Shown here: piece after piece, positions 23,601 through 33,827 of the stretch
Position numbering within the stretch: the first letter of the stretch is position 1
Layout of the letters: each line of letters opens with the position of its first letter
Source: Triops longicaudatus
Taxonomy: Eukaryota > Arthropoda > Branchiopoda > Notostraca > Triopsidae
Length of the DNA stretch: 64,000 nt
Direction: 5' to 3'
Assembly (NCBI GenBank): GCA_022885665.1
Contig: JAGQDJ010000231.1
Location: forward strand, 71,685 to 135,684
The notes under the pieces: model-generated
Told to the model about the DNA's origin: nothing
Seen by the model: only the letters and a program-made list of their open reading frames with translations
Databases searched by the model: none
Made by a program: the position numbers and the translations under genes

Positions 23601-26600
23601 GTGTTTAAGTTCAAAATTATATGCATCATGGGTTAACTATGAGCTTCATTTCTTTTTGTGTGATGCCATTTAGTACCAGATATGACATTCGGGAGCGACA
23701 ATCACATGGCACGGTGTCGGAGCTGAGCATTACGAGTGTTAATCCGGACGACGGTGGGCATTACGAGTGCTGGACGAGCAACGCCCACGGCCAGGATCGT
23801 CTCGATTTTGAATTACAAGTTCAAGGTAAATTACTTAGGAATTAAAAAAATGAAGTATTCCGAAGATCGTATTTTTGACGTTTTCAAAACTTCAGTTTAG
23901 TGTAAGTTTTAAAGTCGACCGAATTCGTAATTGCGACGTATCGTCGTCTTCGTCTGTCTAAGCTCATTTTGTTACTTTCCTTTTATTTTCTTACGCACAG
24001 CACATACATATATTTTTCAATAAAAGAATAATTATTGTTATTTTTGTTTCGCTAAACAAAATTGTCAACAACGCAGACGTTCCTCAAAAGCCACAAGATT
24101 TACGGTTACAAGAAATCTCCTCCAGACACATAATGCTTGGATGGACGATGCCACATGATGGTCACAGTCCTTTGACGGAATTCACCATCTTCTACAAAGA
24201 TCCATCAGGTTCGTTACATGAATTTAATCTTTTTTCGTACTGGATATTCGATGCTGGCTTGCGTTTATTGCGTGTTCTATTTAGAGTAGAATCTTGCTAT
24301 AACGAACCTTCTAGTAATGAACATCAGCTATAGCAGATGGATTCTATTGTCTTGAGTTGTGGAAGCGTAAAGAAAAAGCATAACGAACTTCGTTGTAACG
24401 AACTTCTGATATACCGAAAGATTTCCTCTTATCCCATTGAGTTCAGCATTATGAGATTCTTTTCGATAGCACGTAAAACGTACTATGTTTAATAAACAAT
24501 AAGTCAAAATTTAAAAGATAGAAATGAGATACTATCAAAGCTTGTAATACTTATTTTGACTTAGATGAGACTTTCCGTTCTGAAGCCACGCCTCCTAACC
24601 AGTCTTGGGGCGTAGTTACCGGTTTACGTCCTGCGACCCTGTACCATTTTTATGTCACGGCCGAGAACTCGGTAGGCGCCAGTCCGCCTTCCGATACTGT
24701 AACGGCCTTAACAGAAGAAGAAGCGCCGGCCGGACCACCGGTAGAAGTCAGTGTGGGCGCTCTGACGTCGCGTGAGCTGCGAGTGAGCTGGTCACCGCCC
24801 CAGGCGTCGCTCCGTAATGGAGTCATTATTGCTTACAATATCGGAATCAAAGAAGCAGGGTAAGTTCACGTAGAAAGGAATCACTGTACTAATTTAAACG
24901 AACATAACCGAGCTAGAGTTGACATAACCTGAGGTTAGTATAACCCAAGCTATGACAACTTGATCAAATAAACTAATAAATCTAATAGAGTTAACCTAAT
25001 TATAAGCCTATTTTTATGCAATTACATGTAAAATTGTCCGTAAGTAAGAACTTATTTGGTTAAATGAAAGTTGCATTTTCGTATAAAATCACAAAATTCG
25101 AGCAAATATCTCTATATATTTTTTACTTCTCCTTTGCACCTTTTGAGCTATATGAAATCCTGGGTTTTAGGGAGAAAACAGTGCTAGGACAAAGCTTTTT
25201 ACACAATTCTTGAATTAGTAATTTGAGCCACACGGTAATTTCGAATTTTATTTAAAGCTTCCTGTGTTTTCATTGTTGTTGACATTATGATTATTTCGCA
25301 TTATTAGTTTTCCCTAAGGCAGCCGAAGACGACGATACATCGCTAGTACGATAGCAGTTGTCTTTAAAACAAACAAACAAAAACACTTTTTCTTTACACT
25401 GTTGTTTTATAATATTTTAGAGATACGTCCAACAAGCCTTACAACATAACCATGGCGCAGTCGACCTTGTCAGAGCGAATGGATTGGAGATTAAGCGGTC
25501 TCCGACCTTACACTTTATACGCTATCGTGGTCCAAGCATTCAACGGCAAAGGTCAAGGACCTTTTAGCACGGAAGTTATGGCCCGGACTCTTGAGGATGG
25601 TTAGTTGATCCTTTCTTGCTATGTGTTCAAATAATTTATTGAAAAAGAAAGATGCACACAAATACCCAAAAATATCAAGTGACGAAAACGCCCTTGATAG
25701 TAATAGATCAAATTCTAAGCTCTTTGATCTTTTTCCAGCGCCTGACGGGCCACCACGGGAGCTCACTTGTGTGGCCCTCAGTTCACAGAGCCTACAAGTG
25801 ACATGGCAAGCACCTGCCTTTAATGAGCGTAACGGCGTAATTCAAGGCTACAAAGTTTTTTATGAACTCGCTCCTTCGGATCTGAATTACGGTGCAAATC
25901 TTTGATCTTCAAACTTAAATGTGCTTATTAATTATTATTATTATTATTATTATTTCCAAGTGCAGAACTTATCGAGCCAGAAGTGAAGATGACGTCAGAA
26001 ATGTCAGTTTACCTGTCAAGCTTAAACAAGTTTGCCAATTACAGCGTCCAAGTTTTAGCATTCACACGAATCGGTGACGGCAAACTCAGTCCACCCATGT
26101 ACTGCCTGACAGCTGAAGACGGTAAATATATGCAAGGAAATTCTTCGAACAATATTCCGTGAAATTCAACCTGAAGAACACACGGAAAGTCAAATTTGAG
26201 TAGATTGTTAATGCAGAGCCGGTTTCCACATGAATTTGATCTATTATGCACCTTGCGTTTGGTTTACTATTCGAAGCGTTTTAAATCATAAACCCCGAAC
26301 GTGCAGTTCCTGGTTCCGTTCGCGTTAACCTCGTGTTGGCGTGCCCATACTCAGAATCACCATCACAGCACTAGACTGAAAGCAAATTAAATACAGAAAC
26401 ACATTTAAAAAATAAACAAATTATAGATAGTAAAAGACTTGCGCTTAATTTTTATTCAAGTTATAAATATATAAGTTTTCTTAATTGGCCATAGCCGTCG
26501 CTCCTTACTTTTGTAAATTGCGTTGCAAACGAGAAATGTTAAGCATTACAGTAAAGTAGAAATTAAAGACGAAATTGACTTTGGACAAAACAGAATATCT

Positions 26601-29600
26601 AATTTCCTCTATTTGTCGACCGAATAGTACCTGACCCACCTGGGGGCATTAAAGCGGTGATTAGCTCCCACGACGCCATTATCTTAACATGGTTATCACC
26701 GCCTCAAGCTAATGGCCGTATTCTCCGGTTCGCTGTGTTCATTCGCGAAATAGACTCACAAGGACAAGAAGTGATTTCACAGAAGAAAACGGTCTCTTCG
26801 CACGTGCATCATTACGAAATGCGCGGACTGAGGAAAAGGACCAATTTCCTGTTCCAAGTCTCGGCTTTCACTAAAGCGGGCGAAGGACCACGCTCCAATG
26901 GCATTAACCTCAATTTCGCGCCTTCCGATCGAGGTAACTTGAAAAGATGTCTCATAACTCAGTTTTGTCTGCGAAATGTAAAGATGCTTCCCTTCGCATT
27001 GCCATTATTTGCGTTTTCTGCACAGTAGGGTTTTGTCAGAAATCTGCTTCAATTTTCTACTTGTAGCTCGTTGCTCACGTCATTGCCTCTTTTGTAGCTA
27101 TCTATTTTCCTTTATTAGTCCATTAACATTTGTTAGTTTGAGCTAACTTAATAAAGTTGTGGTATTTAAACGTTATTTCTCAAAAACTAGACTAGCAATT
27201 TCGTTACGTATTTAACAACCTTCTGATGTAAAAATAATAAAGACTACAGAGAAGGTGACATTTATGTCGGCGTTTTCTATCGATACAGCTTAAACCTGCT
27301 TTGAAATAAGCTTAGATTGACACATTACTTACCTTACTGAAACATTTGTTTCCGGAAATTTTTTACAACTTTCAATAATTTCGTCTTGTTTTTAAAGTTC
27401 CTGTTGCACTGTTGTCCATGGGGACCCCCATCTCAGTTCCTTGGAAGTCTGCGGTTCGAATTCCGTGTCTAGCAGTGGGAGACGCGCCGTTACACGTGCG
27501 TTGGACAAAAAACGGCGGTCAGATGCTAATTGACTGGAGTCAAACGGTAAATAGCACTACTTTTATTTAACTTAAACTATTTTACTCTTTACAAGGTTAA
27601 CTGTACGCACAACTGCCCGATTAATAGCGTAAATTAATGCTCTGTTACTTCTGATTTGGCGCGGGTTTCACAGAATGCAGTAGCAGCATCTAGTAGCATC
27701 GGCACGAACTGGCCTGTTGCGGAAAGCCAAGTTAGCGGTGATAAATCGCCTCAATTGCTGAGTAACGGAACATTGTATTTATACGTCAGACAAGCGTCAG
27801 ATTCCGGGAATTACTCGTGTTCAGTGAAAAACAAATTCAGCGACGATTCCATCTCGTATTCCTTAACTATCATGGGTAAAATAAACTACTTTCGTAAGCT
27901 TATTTTACTAACTAACAGTTTTTGAATTCTTTTATCAAATCATAGTACCACCAGCGCCACCTGTGCTACATTATGCCATTAGCGACTTCAGCTCCGTGAG
28001 TTTACGCTGGTCCGTCGCAGAGCATTACAAAGTACGCACAGAACAGAAGATTCAGTTCTATTTACATATAACTATGTTATTAATTTTTATGTGTTAATAT
28101 ATTTTAACTCTTCGTACTTGAATATTTCTCGTTTTTACGTAATTGTTTTCTTTTTTAGAAATCGGAAATTTTTTATTTGTAGTAATTTGGTCACTTTGTG
28201 ACTGAATCATTTCTTGGGGGGTTAGTACTTTCTTCGTTAAACTTTTCAAATTTGTTAAGTCTTTTCATTTTCGTTATATTTTCTTTTGTTTTATTTTCGT
28301 TATATTTGATTTCTTAATTTTTCGATTTATTTACAGTATTTTAATCAGGTTTGTTAATTGGTTTTAATAGGACGCACCGATACACGGTTTTGTGATCAAG
28401 TACCGGCTTCGGATTACGGACCAGGTTTGGAAAGAAGAGAAACTGTCTTTCACTACCCGTGCCATGAAAGTCGAACATTTAACCTGCGGCTCAGAGTACG
28501 AGTTTTTCCTAGTGGCCTTCAACCGAATTGGTGCGAGTGACATCAGCGCCGTGGTCGTCGCGCGTACTAAGGGCAATCCGCCTCACTGGGTAACCAATCA
28601 CGAAGAATCGTTTGCAATTTCCACGACGAGCATTACGCTGTCCTTCCATGGCTGGGAAGACGGAGGCTGCCCTATTCAACAGTACGTGATTCGGTACCGG
28701 CTGAGTGGTCAGTCCGATTGGGTTGTAGGTAACAGTACATGAATTGCTGACCTCTTCCTTTTACATTATTAACTCCTTTTACGTCTTTTGGTTCGGAATC
28801 CTTGAAAATTCTTAAACTACATTTTGTTCTCCTAGCTGGAACAGAAACGCCTCCGGCAACAAATTTCATGTTGGGCGGGCTTTTGCCTAACTCCGCCTAC
28901 GTCGTACGTTTAACTGTCGCAAATTCCGCGGGGAGCACAGATCGCGAATACATTTTGTCCACCAAAGCTTTGGGAATAGGTAACCGTACCCTAACTCAAC
29001 AAGATTGCTTTCTTTATCTTTTCATTGACAATCTTTCCTTTTTTGTGTGTATGTGTGTGTGTGTTTCCGTTGTTGCCTTGTAGTTAAGAAAATGGCCGAG
29101 AAATTTTATTGCTTGACTTCTTTTTCGTACGTGTATTCACAGAGGGCTCCCGGCCTGTGTACATTGAAGATCAATACGCCTTAGGGCCTTTGTTATCGGA
29201 TCCTCGAATTGCAGTACCCATTGCAATATCCATCTTAGCGTTGGCTTTGACCGCCGTTACAATTGGTCTTCGCTTAAATACACGTAATAAATCAATATTT
29301 CTTGTTCTTTTTTATTGTATTTGTCCGTTATTTGTATTTTTATTTCTCGTTTTCGCTTTTCTTCCAAGTCATCCCATGGTTTTAGTAAGAATAAAAATCA
29401 CTCAATCTTTTTGGTGATCTAGGGCGACAGCAGCAAAGTTCACCTGACCCGAAGCTGTACAATAGCTGTAGCAGTAACGAAGCTCGTGAAGAAACCTCGG
29501 TGTATGCATCGATTGGGAAACGCAGTCCAGCGAAGCATACATTAAGTCGTCCTAATGAAGGTGAACAGTACGCCTAAAGAATTTCTCATATCGTTTCTAC

Positions 29601-31656
29601 ATTTAAAACCTGTGACTTATTGACTTGTTACTAGACAGCGAAGACGTTTATCCCTACGCAGTTTTTCCCACTCCAAAATTACCGCACGACCCCGCGCCGA
29701 GTCCGAAAACGTTCAGAGCCTTCTTTTTTGATAAAAGCGAAGCTGAAATGAGCAACTTTTCTGCACAGGTGAGTAAAATAAGCATAGCGTGTCCTTAAAT
29801 GCGTTTTCTCCATGAAAATTTTCGTATTGCACTGGAATTCCGTTTATGACCCCCTGTTATAAGGCATTGCCAACTACAGTGAAAGATTTTAAGATTCGGA
29901 GTTACGGACTGTAGGGAACGTGCAAGAAAACTTCCAATGTAAACTTTAAATGAATCGACGTTTTTTTTTTCTCTGATACGGGGAGCTTTATTATAACGAG
30001 ATGCCATTGTAAACTGTTATCATAGAATCGGTAAATAGTTATCTTTCTAATTTTCCTGAATTAAGTTGCTAGAAAAAGTTTGAGTTTGTCAGCTAGCTAT
30101 TTTTTATACAGTAGGATCTCGTTATAAGGGACCTATTCGAACACGAAAAAGATGTTCAACGTGTCAGAAGTTCAAGTTAGTTATATCGGACGCCATTACT
30201 ACACATTTACCTCAATATATACCTCTGGACCTTAAAACCCATCCGTAATACCTGAAAGTTTGTTTTAAAGAAAGGTCTATTAAAATTGTTCCGCTTTCAG
30301 TATATAAATGAGGTCGGATACATACTTGCAATAAAATGCATTCAATGAATTTGTTACTTCAAGAAGGCTGTTAAATTATATGACAACGTGAAAATGAGGA
30401 TTGGTTAAATGAGATCTACAATTTTCGCTAAACTTACAATTAACAAACTTGCCAGGGTTATTTATTTTCGATTCTTTGAAATACTTTAACGCTAAATAAG
30501 TTTGGTGAATTATTAGATTTGTTTAGTTGCGCTAACTTCACTAGCTTAGTTCAAAAGATACGTTTATGTGCGTTACGTTAGGTTCATATTGATCCGAATC
30601 CCAATATAATGTAGCTGGAATGCTTTCCGTCACATTTTGTTAAATAAAATGCTTCCCTGATCTTGTGTATTCTATTACTAAATGTTATACGCTTTCTTCT
30701 GATTCGCCACATTTCCTACAGATGGGTTGGCTTTTAAGTTAAAAATCATAAAGGTTTACGCAGCCGTTAAAATAGTGGCTGCAAAGCAGGCCCGCAGCCA
30801 GGTGGGTGAGGGAGGTGACTCCCCGACATTTTTATTTTGTAATGGTGAACATAGGCGAAAACCAAACTTTCTAGAAAGTTGCAAATGGTCCCACTCCCCC
30901 GAACCGAAATCCTGGCTAGGGCACTGCTGCAAAGATAGCCCGACAATATTTTTTAATATTTTTGAATAGTTGGAACTTTTACGCTTTTTGGGGTCGATTT
31001 TGTGATAACGGATTTATCTATTGTAAAGATTTTAGCAATAGTTGTTGTTCTTGTACTTACGAGTGATACGTGGCCGACCATATTGTATTTTTTTCGTTCT
31101 ATGAGGAATAGGAGAAACTTTCCCACTAATAGCTAATTTGTAAAATATTCTTTTAAACAGCAATCATAAACGATCTGTAGTACAAGGCTAAATTTTAAGT
31201 CGTAAATATTTTTAAGACTCTCTTTAGGAAATCTTTCCCCAAGAATTCCAGTTACTTGCCAACAAGAAGATTACGGTGTTCTCAAGGAAGAAAATAAAAA
31301 TTTTGCATTGCATTTCTTTTAGCCAAACTCGGAGTACGAATACATTCATCCAGTGGGCGAGAGAGGGCAGCAGCAACACCGGCGCCCCAGACGGCCTTTG
31401 CCTACGGCGTTTTCGCCCAAGCCGCCTCCTACGCTGCAGTCACGCTTATCGGATTCCGATTCGGAGCTGGAATTAGCTGCTCATGCCAAATCCGAGTCTC
31501 TAGCACAGTTTCATGCCGTTGCAGCAGCACAGGCCTTACAATCCCAATACAGACCCTCACGGGCGACTAGTCGCCGTCAAGGCCAGCTCTCTTGGCACGC
31601 CCAGGAGACCTTAGCTATGGTTGAGAAGGCGGAGCTTGCTGATAAAGAAAGTAAAG
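9024..31656 (+). CDS. Dscam: Dscam, Ig-superfamily homophilic adhesion receptor (spliced, 32 exons seen, both ends incomplete)
   Basis: Type I membrane protein of the Down syndrome cell adhesion molecule family; family members mediate homophilic recognition in neurons and, in some arthropods, immunity. Exons by GT-AG rule and phase: 9024-9182, 9338-9547, 10345-10506, 12009-12158, 12323-12440, 14049-14324, 14468-14649, 15060-15204, 15278-15429, 15528-15638, 16938-17099, 17308-17592 or 18089-18400, 19568-19687, 20351-20521, 20602-20749, 23680-23825, 24077-24208, 24565-24859, 25421-25599, 25739-25891, 25966-26121, 26628-26933, 27398-27546, 27674-27875, 27946-28031, 28371-28728, 28836-28979, 29143-29283, 29423-29560, 29635-29768, 31323-31656. 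Every junction keeps frame. Using one Ig7 exon gives roughly 1870 residues in the order Ig1-9, FN1-4, Ig10, FN5-6, TM, tail. Fly Dscam1-like strings such as QPGPSVSLKC, FMIGQYVSVHG and VRPMGKVQAVAGG identify the family. The signal-peptide exon and the terminal exon(s) were not found. Confidence 0.96.
12600..13810. repeat. Cluster of degenerate CAGAAAT / ATTTCTG words in a Dscam intron
   Basis: Within the intron that splits Ig3, the words GCAGAAAT, ACAGAAAT or their complements ATTTCTGC/ATTTCTGT recur about a dozen times (for example near 12619, 12688, 12990, 13079, 13154, 13389, 13527, 13674 and 13800). Several sit near GCTTAA or CTTAAG words. A weaker set occurs in the Ig2 intron (10768, 11098, 11262). 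It may be an eroded tandem repeat or splicing-related words. Confidence 0.4.
15060..17099 (+). CDS. Dscam: Dscam exons for Ig5-Ig6
   Basis: Ig5 is encoded by 15060-15204 (QPGPSVSLKC, WSLDGFPLP) and 15278-15429 (FMIGQYVSVHGEVISHVN, GNYQCQAENKAG). Ig6 is encoded by 15528-15638 (VRPMGKVQAVAGG, PAAGYPIENILWE) and 16938-17099 (QRVFPNGTLVIDPV, GTYHCEARNRQG). Conserved Cys and Trp of the C2/I-set fold are present in each. Ig5 is close to its fly counterpart, as expected for constitutive Dscam domains. The Ig6 second half ends in phase 1, matching both candidate Ig7 exons downstream. Confidence 0.94.
15892..16900. repeat. Two direct copies of a ~250-bp block in the Ig6 intron
   Basis: 15892-16140 and 16634-16900 share ordered similar segments: TTTTCC-ATG--GTTCCGTTCTCGA, then AATCG-GTTAAT and CCTGAGGC, and at the far end AGAGTGCATAAGACAA. 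The copies are diverged. A related fragment lies at about 3797-3990, so this is probably a dispersed repeat present twice in the intron, the second copy ending 37 bp before the next exon. Confidence 0.5.
17308..17592 (+). CDS. Dscam: Dscam Ig7 exon, copy a (candidate alternative exon)
   Basis: A single 285-bp exon, phase 1 at both ends, encodes a whole Ig domain: DPPQIMPLSVPMGLNLGD, LALQCVVTKGDLPLRISWEK, then YTCVAANHAG. The PPxI...GDLPI/L...W signature matches Ig7 of arthropod Dscam, which fly Dscam1 also encodes with one whole-domain exon (the exon 9 cluster). It follows the Ig6 exon after a 208-bp intron. The acceptor is ACCGTCCCAG and the donor G|GTACAT. It can splice in frame to the Ig8 exon at 19568 or to copy b. 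Confidence 0.9.
18089..18400 (+). CDS. Dscam: Dscam Ig7 exon, copy b (candidate alternative exon)
   Basis: A 312-bp exon, phase 1 at both ends, again encodes a complete Ig domain: VPPRISPFSFPDLTQGSR, QVSCSVYEGDPPFTFQWIK, then YTCVASNAASHS. The VPPRI-PF start is typical of Ig7. The start was set at 18089 because that frame continues upstream to VPPRISPFSF. The more pyrimidine-like AG at 18112-18113 would cause an early stop with phase 1. The chosen acceptor is preceded by a run of A rather than a pyrimidine tract. The domain is about nine residues longer than copy a. Confidence 0.88.
18610..18790. repeat. Degenerate ~18-bp tandem repeat downstream of the second Ig7 exon
   Basis: The word (A)GAGTTTG and close variants (GAGTTTGTT, GAGTTTGAT, GAGTTTAA, GATTTTGA), usually preceded by AACT or ACTA, recurs about nine times with 16-20 bp spacing. 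It is intronic, about 210 bp after the copy b exon. Confidence 0.5.
19568..23825 (+). CDS. Dscam: Dscam exons for Ig8-Ig9
   Basis: Ig8: 19568-19687 (VPPEWVTEPRDVHVMAGH, LNCAARGFPEPTIKW) and 20351-20521 (EPNGTLLIRNVVKSDEGY, YLCEAQNGIGNG), the latter matching the fly GFYLCQANNGIGTG signature. Ig9: 20602-20749 (APPKIISQETKVSVRKNAKA, IKCHVQGDLPLYIHWKK) and 23680-23825 (YDIRERQSHGTVSELSI, YECWTSNAHGQ). The intron inside Ig9 is the longest in the gene (about 2.9 kb) and contains CCTAA-like repeats and a dispersed repeat copy. Confidence 0.93.
21050..21560. repeat. Degenerate CCTAA-like repeat in the Ig9 intron
   Basis: About 500 bp rich in AACCTA, CCTAAC and CTAACC words with irregular spacing. 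Smaller patches occur near 24900-25000, 40590-40690, 42200-42280 and 50980-51010. The words are close to the arthropod telomere repeat (TTAGG/CCTAA), but the array is too irregular to call telomeric. Confidence 0.5.
23145..23428. repeat. Dispersed repeat copy (partner at 61312-61619)
   Basis: Shares with 61312-61619 the ordered segments CTCCAGGCA, TAGAATT-GTAGGGAA, ACCCTTTTC, ATGGCT, GCGACTT and AACGCAT, and ends near AAGTTT. The copies are diverged and indels separate the matching parts. There is no coding signature; the class is unknown. Confidence 0.5.
24077..26933 (+). CDS. Dscam: Dscam exons for fibronectin type III domains 1-4
   Basis: FN1: 24077-24208 (VPQKPQDLRLQEISS, LGWTMP) with the start of 24565-24859 (GLRPATLYHFYVTAENSVG). 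FN2: the rest of that exon (GPPVEVSVGALTSRELRVSW) and 25421-25599 (GLRPYTLYAIVVQAFNGKG). FN3: 25739-25891 (GPPRELTCVALSSQSLQVTW) and 25966-26121 (NYSVQVLAFTRIGDG). FN4: one exon, 26628-26933 (PDPPGGIKAVISSHDAIILT, FQVSAFTKAGEGP). Each carries the Trp of strand B and the Y/F-x-V-x-A motif of strand F. Confidence 0.93.
24280..24440. repeat. Tigger-like MITE fragment in the FN1 intron
   Basis: The segment starts with TAGAATCTTGCTATAACGAA and contains further CATAACGAAC and GTAACGAAC words. These are typical of CAGTGGAATCTCGTTATAACGAA-type Tigger/Mariner MITE ends. Boundaries are not sharp. Confidence 0.35.
27398..28979 (+). CDS. Dscam: Dscam exons for Ig10 and FNIII 5-6
   Basis: Ig10 comes from 27398-27546 (IPCLAVGDAPLHVRWTKNGG) and 27674-27875 (NGTLYLYVRQASDSGNYSCS). 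FN5 comes from 27946-28031 (VPPAPPVLHYAISDFSSVS) and the first part of 28371-28728 (APIHGFVIKYRL, YEFFLVAFNRIG). FN6 uses the rest of that exon (GGCPIQQYVIRYRL) and 28836-28979 (GLLPNSAYVVRLTVANSAGS). The FN4-Ig10-FN5 order is diagnostic for Dscam among Ig/FN receptors. Confidence 0.93.
29143..31656 (+). CDS. Dscam: Dscam transmembrane helix and cytoplasmic tail
   Basis: 29143-29283 encodes juxtamembrane sequence and one hydrophobic helix (IAVPIAISILALALTAVTI), then positively charged residues. 29423-29560 and 29635-29768 encode tail with Tyr motifs (SVYASIGKR, DVYPYAVFPTP). 31323-31656 encodes YEYIHPVGERGQQQHRRPRR, a proline-rich stretch, SDSDSELELAAHA and a Gln/Ala segment. The last exon ends in phase 1 at a GTACTA donor. 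If the intron is retained, the frame stops at 31715. The true C-terminus is not established; a phase-compatible but unproven segment starts at 32703. Confidence 0.85.
29829..30013. repeat. Tigger-like MITE in a Dscam tail intron
   Basis: The left end near GCACTGGAATTCCGTTTATGA and the right end TTATAACGAGATGCCATTGTA are recognisable inverted copies of the same terminus, about 185 bp apart. A related end (TACAGTAGGATCTCGTTATA) follows at about 30110. No coding capacity. Confidence 0.45.
30787..30926. mobile_element. hAT-type MITE with 8-bp target duplication
   Basis: A 140-bp element with ends CAGGCCCGCAGCCAGG and CCTGGCTAGGGCACTG, flanked by the exact 8-bp direct repeat CTGCAAAG (30779-30786 and 30927-30934). 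An 8-bp duplication and a CAGGG-type terminus are typical of hAT elements. It lies in the last identified Dscam intron. Relatives in the window: 33230-33385, 34931-34994 and 61772-61882. Confidence 0.7.
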
Positions 31657-31852
31657 GTACTAAATTCACCTTTTTATATTTTTCCGTGTTAATTATTTTA
31701 TTGCAGTGTAGTTAAAATTTTGTATTTTTTTAATAACTTCGAGCGATTTTCGTTACATTTTTTTATAAGTTTTTGCTGGTTTATAAGTCATTGCTGGTTT
31801 TGCTTACCTCTTCTAGTGCTAAATTCTCTGTTCTTCTAGTGTTAAATTCAAG

Positions 31853-31953
31853 CCGTGCCGGATTAAGGGGGGGGGGCAAAAAGGGCAAATGCCCCGGGGC
31901 CCCCCGCCGCCAAAATTTTGCCCCAGGCCCCCCGACCACTTAATCCGGCACTG
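31853..31953. mobile_element. Short hAT-type MITE with 8-bp target duplication
   Basis: A 101-bp element whose ends, CCGTGCCGGATTAAG and CTTAATCCGGCACTG, are near-perfect inverted repeats. It is flanked by the exact direct repeat AATTCAAG (31845-31852 and 31954-31961). The interior is G-rich on one side and C-rich on the other, so the element folds on itself. Confidence 0.75.
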
Positions 31954-32702
31954 AATTCAAGTATTTTCTCTTGGAATTGTTTCGTAATATTACACAACCT
32001 TTGGATTCTGTTTTTATTGTGGTTTTCTAGTTTTCTATTGGTTTAGTTCAATTTTGAGTTACTTTATTTATCAGGTTTAGTTTTTCGTACGTTGCATTAG
32101 CTTCAATCAAGTTTCAAATTTATGTCTCTTATTAGCTTGTGTTTCAAGTATAATGATATGAGGAAAGATTATTTAAAATTACTGTGACAAAGCTAAACTA
32201 CATTCTGGACGTAGGGCAACAAACGACCGATATGACGAGAGATTCTATGTCAAATCAAAGGACGTTTCCGCGAAGGTATCCCCCCCACTGATGTGGGAGT
32301 CTGTGTAAAGAGCAATTGTGCCCTTGTGGTTCTGGAAACTTAGGAGTTGATGAAAGAATTCCTGAAAAGCATTTATTTCGTGTTGGAAAAATGGAGGAAA
32401 ATGTTACAATGATAATATACAGATTTTAAGAATGGAAAACTTGTTATTACTTTTTTCAAGTAGGGAAAAATCTTGCGAAATTATGTACTCGGACAAATAA
32501 TAAAAAAAAATCGAGTTTCTTCTTTATGAGAGCCTTCAATCAACGTTTACACTCCACAAACCTATCTTCAGTATTCAAAATCGAAAATAAATCTAAAAAT
32601 GGGTATTGGGAAGGCATTACACATTGTTGCTTTTTGAATATTCTATTAAAATACATAAACTGCAAAGTGACTAAATACAGTTTGACATTAAGTCGTTTGT
32701 AG

Positions 32703-32910
32703 AACCCAGCACAAAAATGTCACGAAGAAAAGATATGACAGTTTTGGTGGAGTACGCTGATAAGGTCAAATTGGCGGAAAATACAGCCGAATACCAGATC
32801 GTGATTGATCAACAAAAGTTGACCTCGTACAAAGTGGGAAAACTACTCTGACAACCATCGTTACGAGAGACTCGGCATTCCACCCTCCGAGCTGGTGTCC
32901 GTGATCCAAG
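32703..32910 (+). other. Unassigned coding-like segment after Dscam
   Basis: Two overlapping frames look coding-like. From 32703, after a plausible acceptor (CGTTTGTAG), a phase-1 frame reads EPSTKMSRRKDMTVLVEYAD and on to a stop at 32850. A second frame from about 32822 reads TKWENYSDNHRYERLGIPPS, then ELVSVIQ, up to a possible donor at 32911. The first frame is phase-compatible with the last Dscam exon and could be its terminal exon. The overlap could also be one degraded coding segment with a frameshift near 32818. I do not recognise either peptide. Confidence 0.3.
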
Positions 32911-33229
32911 GTATGGTCCATTGGAGGACACTCCTAGGCTTACTCGAACCACGATCCTAGTGAGGGAATTGTGGTTTCGAAAATGTACGTACATATTTCC
33001 ATTGTACCTCCAAGTAGGCATTTCTAATCTAGTACAACATGGTTTATTAAACGGGACACAATACAGCAAAAACTGGGGACTTACGATCTTATTCTCCCAA
33101 CTTTTTTCCTTCTTTTTTTTATTTACGAAGCTGCTTGATTCAACTGAATTGACATGCAATTTTTACGGTTTGATTGTTTTTAATTTGTTCGCACGAAGAT
33201 CAGATTGTACATTTATGTCTATCCAGGAT

Positions 33230-33385
33230 CAGGGGCGCAGCCAGGAATTTTTTTTCGGGGGGGTGGGTGGGGCGTGTGTGCTTTTCGGGGGGGAGAGGGC
33301 AACTTGATGCTGCCACTGAGCTTACTTGAACACAAGAAAATAATTTCGGGGGGGCCCGCCCTCCTCCTTCGCTGCGCCCTTTCAG
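33230..33385. mobile_element. hAT-type MITE, CAGGGGCGCAGCCAGG family
   Basis: Starts with CAGGGGCGCAGCCAGGAATT, followed by T and G runs, and ends near CGCTGCGCCCTTTCAG, a diverged inverted copy. No clear target duplication. Same family as 30787-30926 and 61772-61882. Confidence 0.5.
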
Positions 33386-33827
33386 TCAGAGCTAAGCTTT
33401 GTGTTGTTGCCTGTACAGGCCTCTTATGTGGCTAATGACACCTATTAGTATTACGTTATCACTTCCGGCTAAGTTAAGACTTAAGGAATGATATTAAGCT
33501 TCGTTTTGTCTTGACATAAACAACTCAGAAGACAGGAAAAGGAGAATGATAGTTAGGGCACGTTGACCGGAAATTTTACGTATTTGTCGGGCATTTGGAC
33601 AGAAATTAGTTACTTCACACACCTTTGTCGCATTGGCTAGCAGTCAGGTGTAAAAAGGGTCCGCTAACAAATACGAGCAAAAAATGGAGATCTATATATT
33701 GGCTTGCAGGAACTAAGGCTGCGTGGAAATGCTTTATTACTATGTTTGTCACTTGAATACAGCCTTGCAACATGTGTCAGGCGTCAAAGAACTCTAACGC
33801 ACCAATTTTCGCTGTTTTTGGTCCCAG

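Noticed and set aside
27440..27475. GGTTCGAATTC resembling a tRNA B box
   Set aside because: It lies within the coding Ig10 exon and no tRNA cloverleaf surrounds it.
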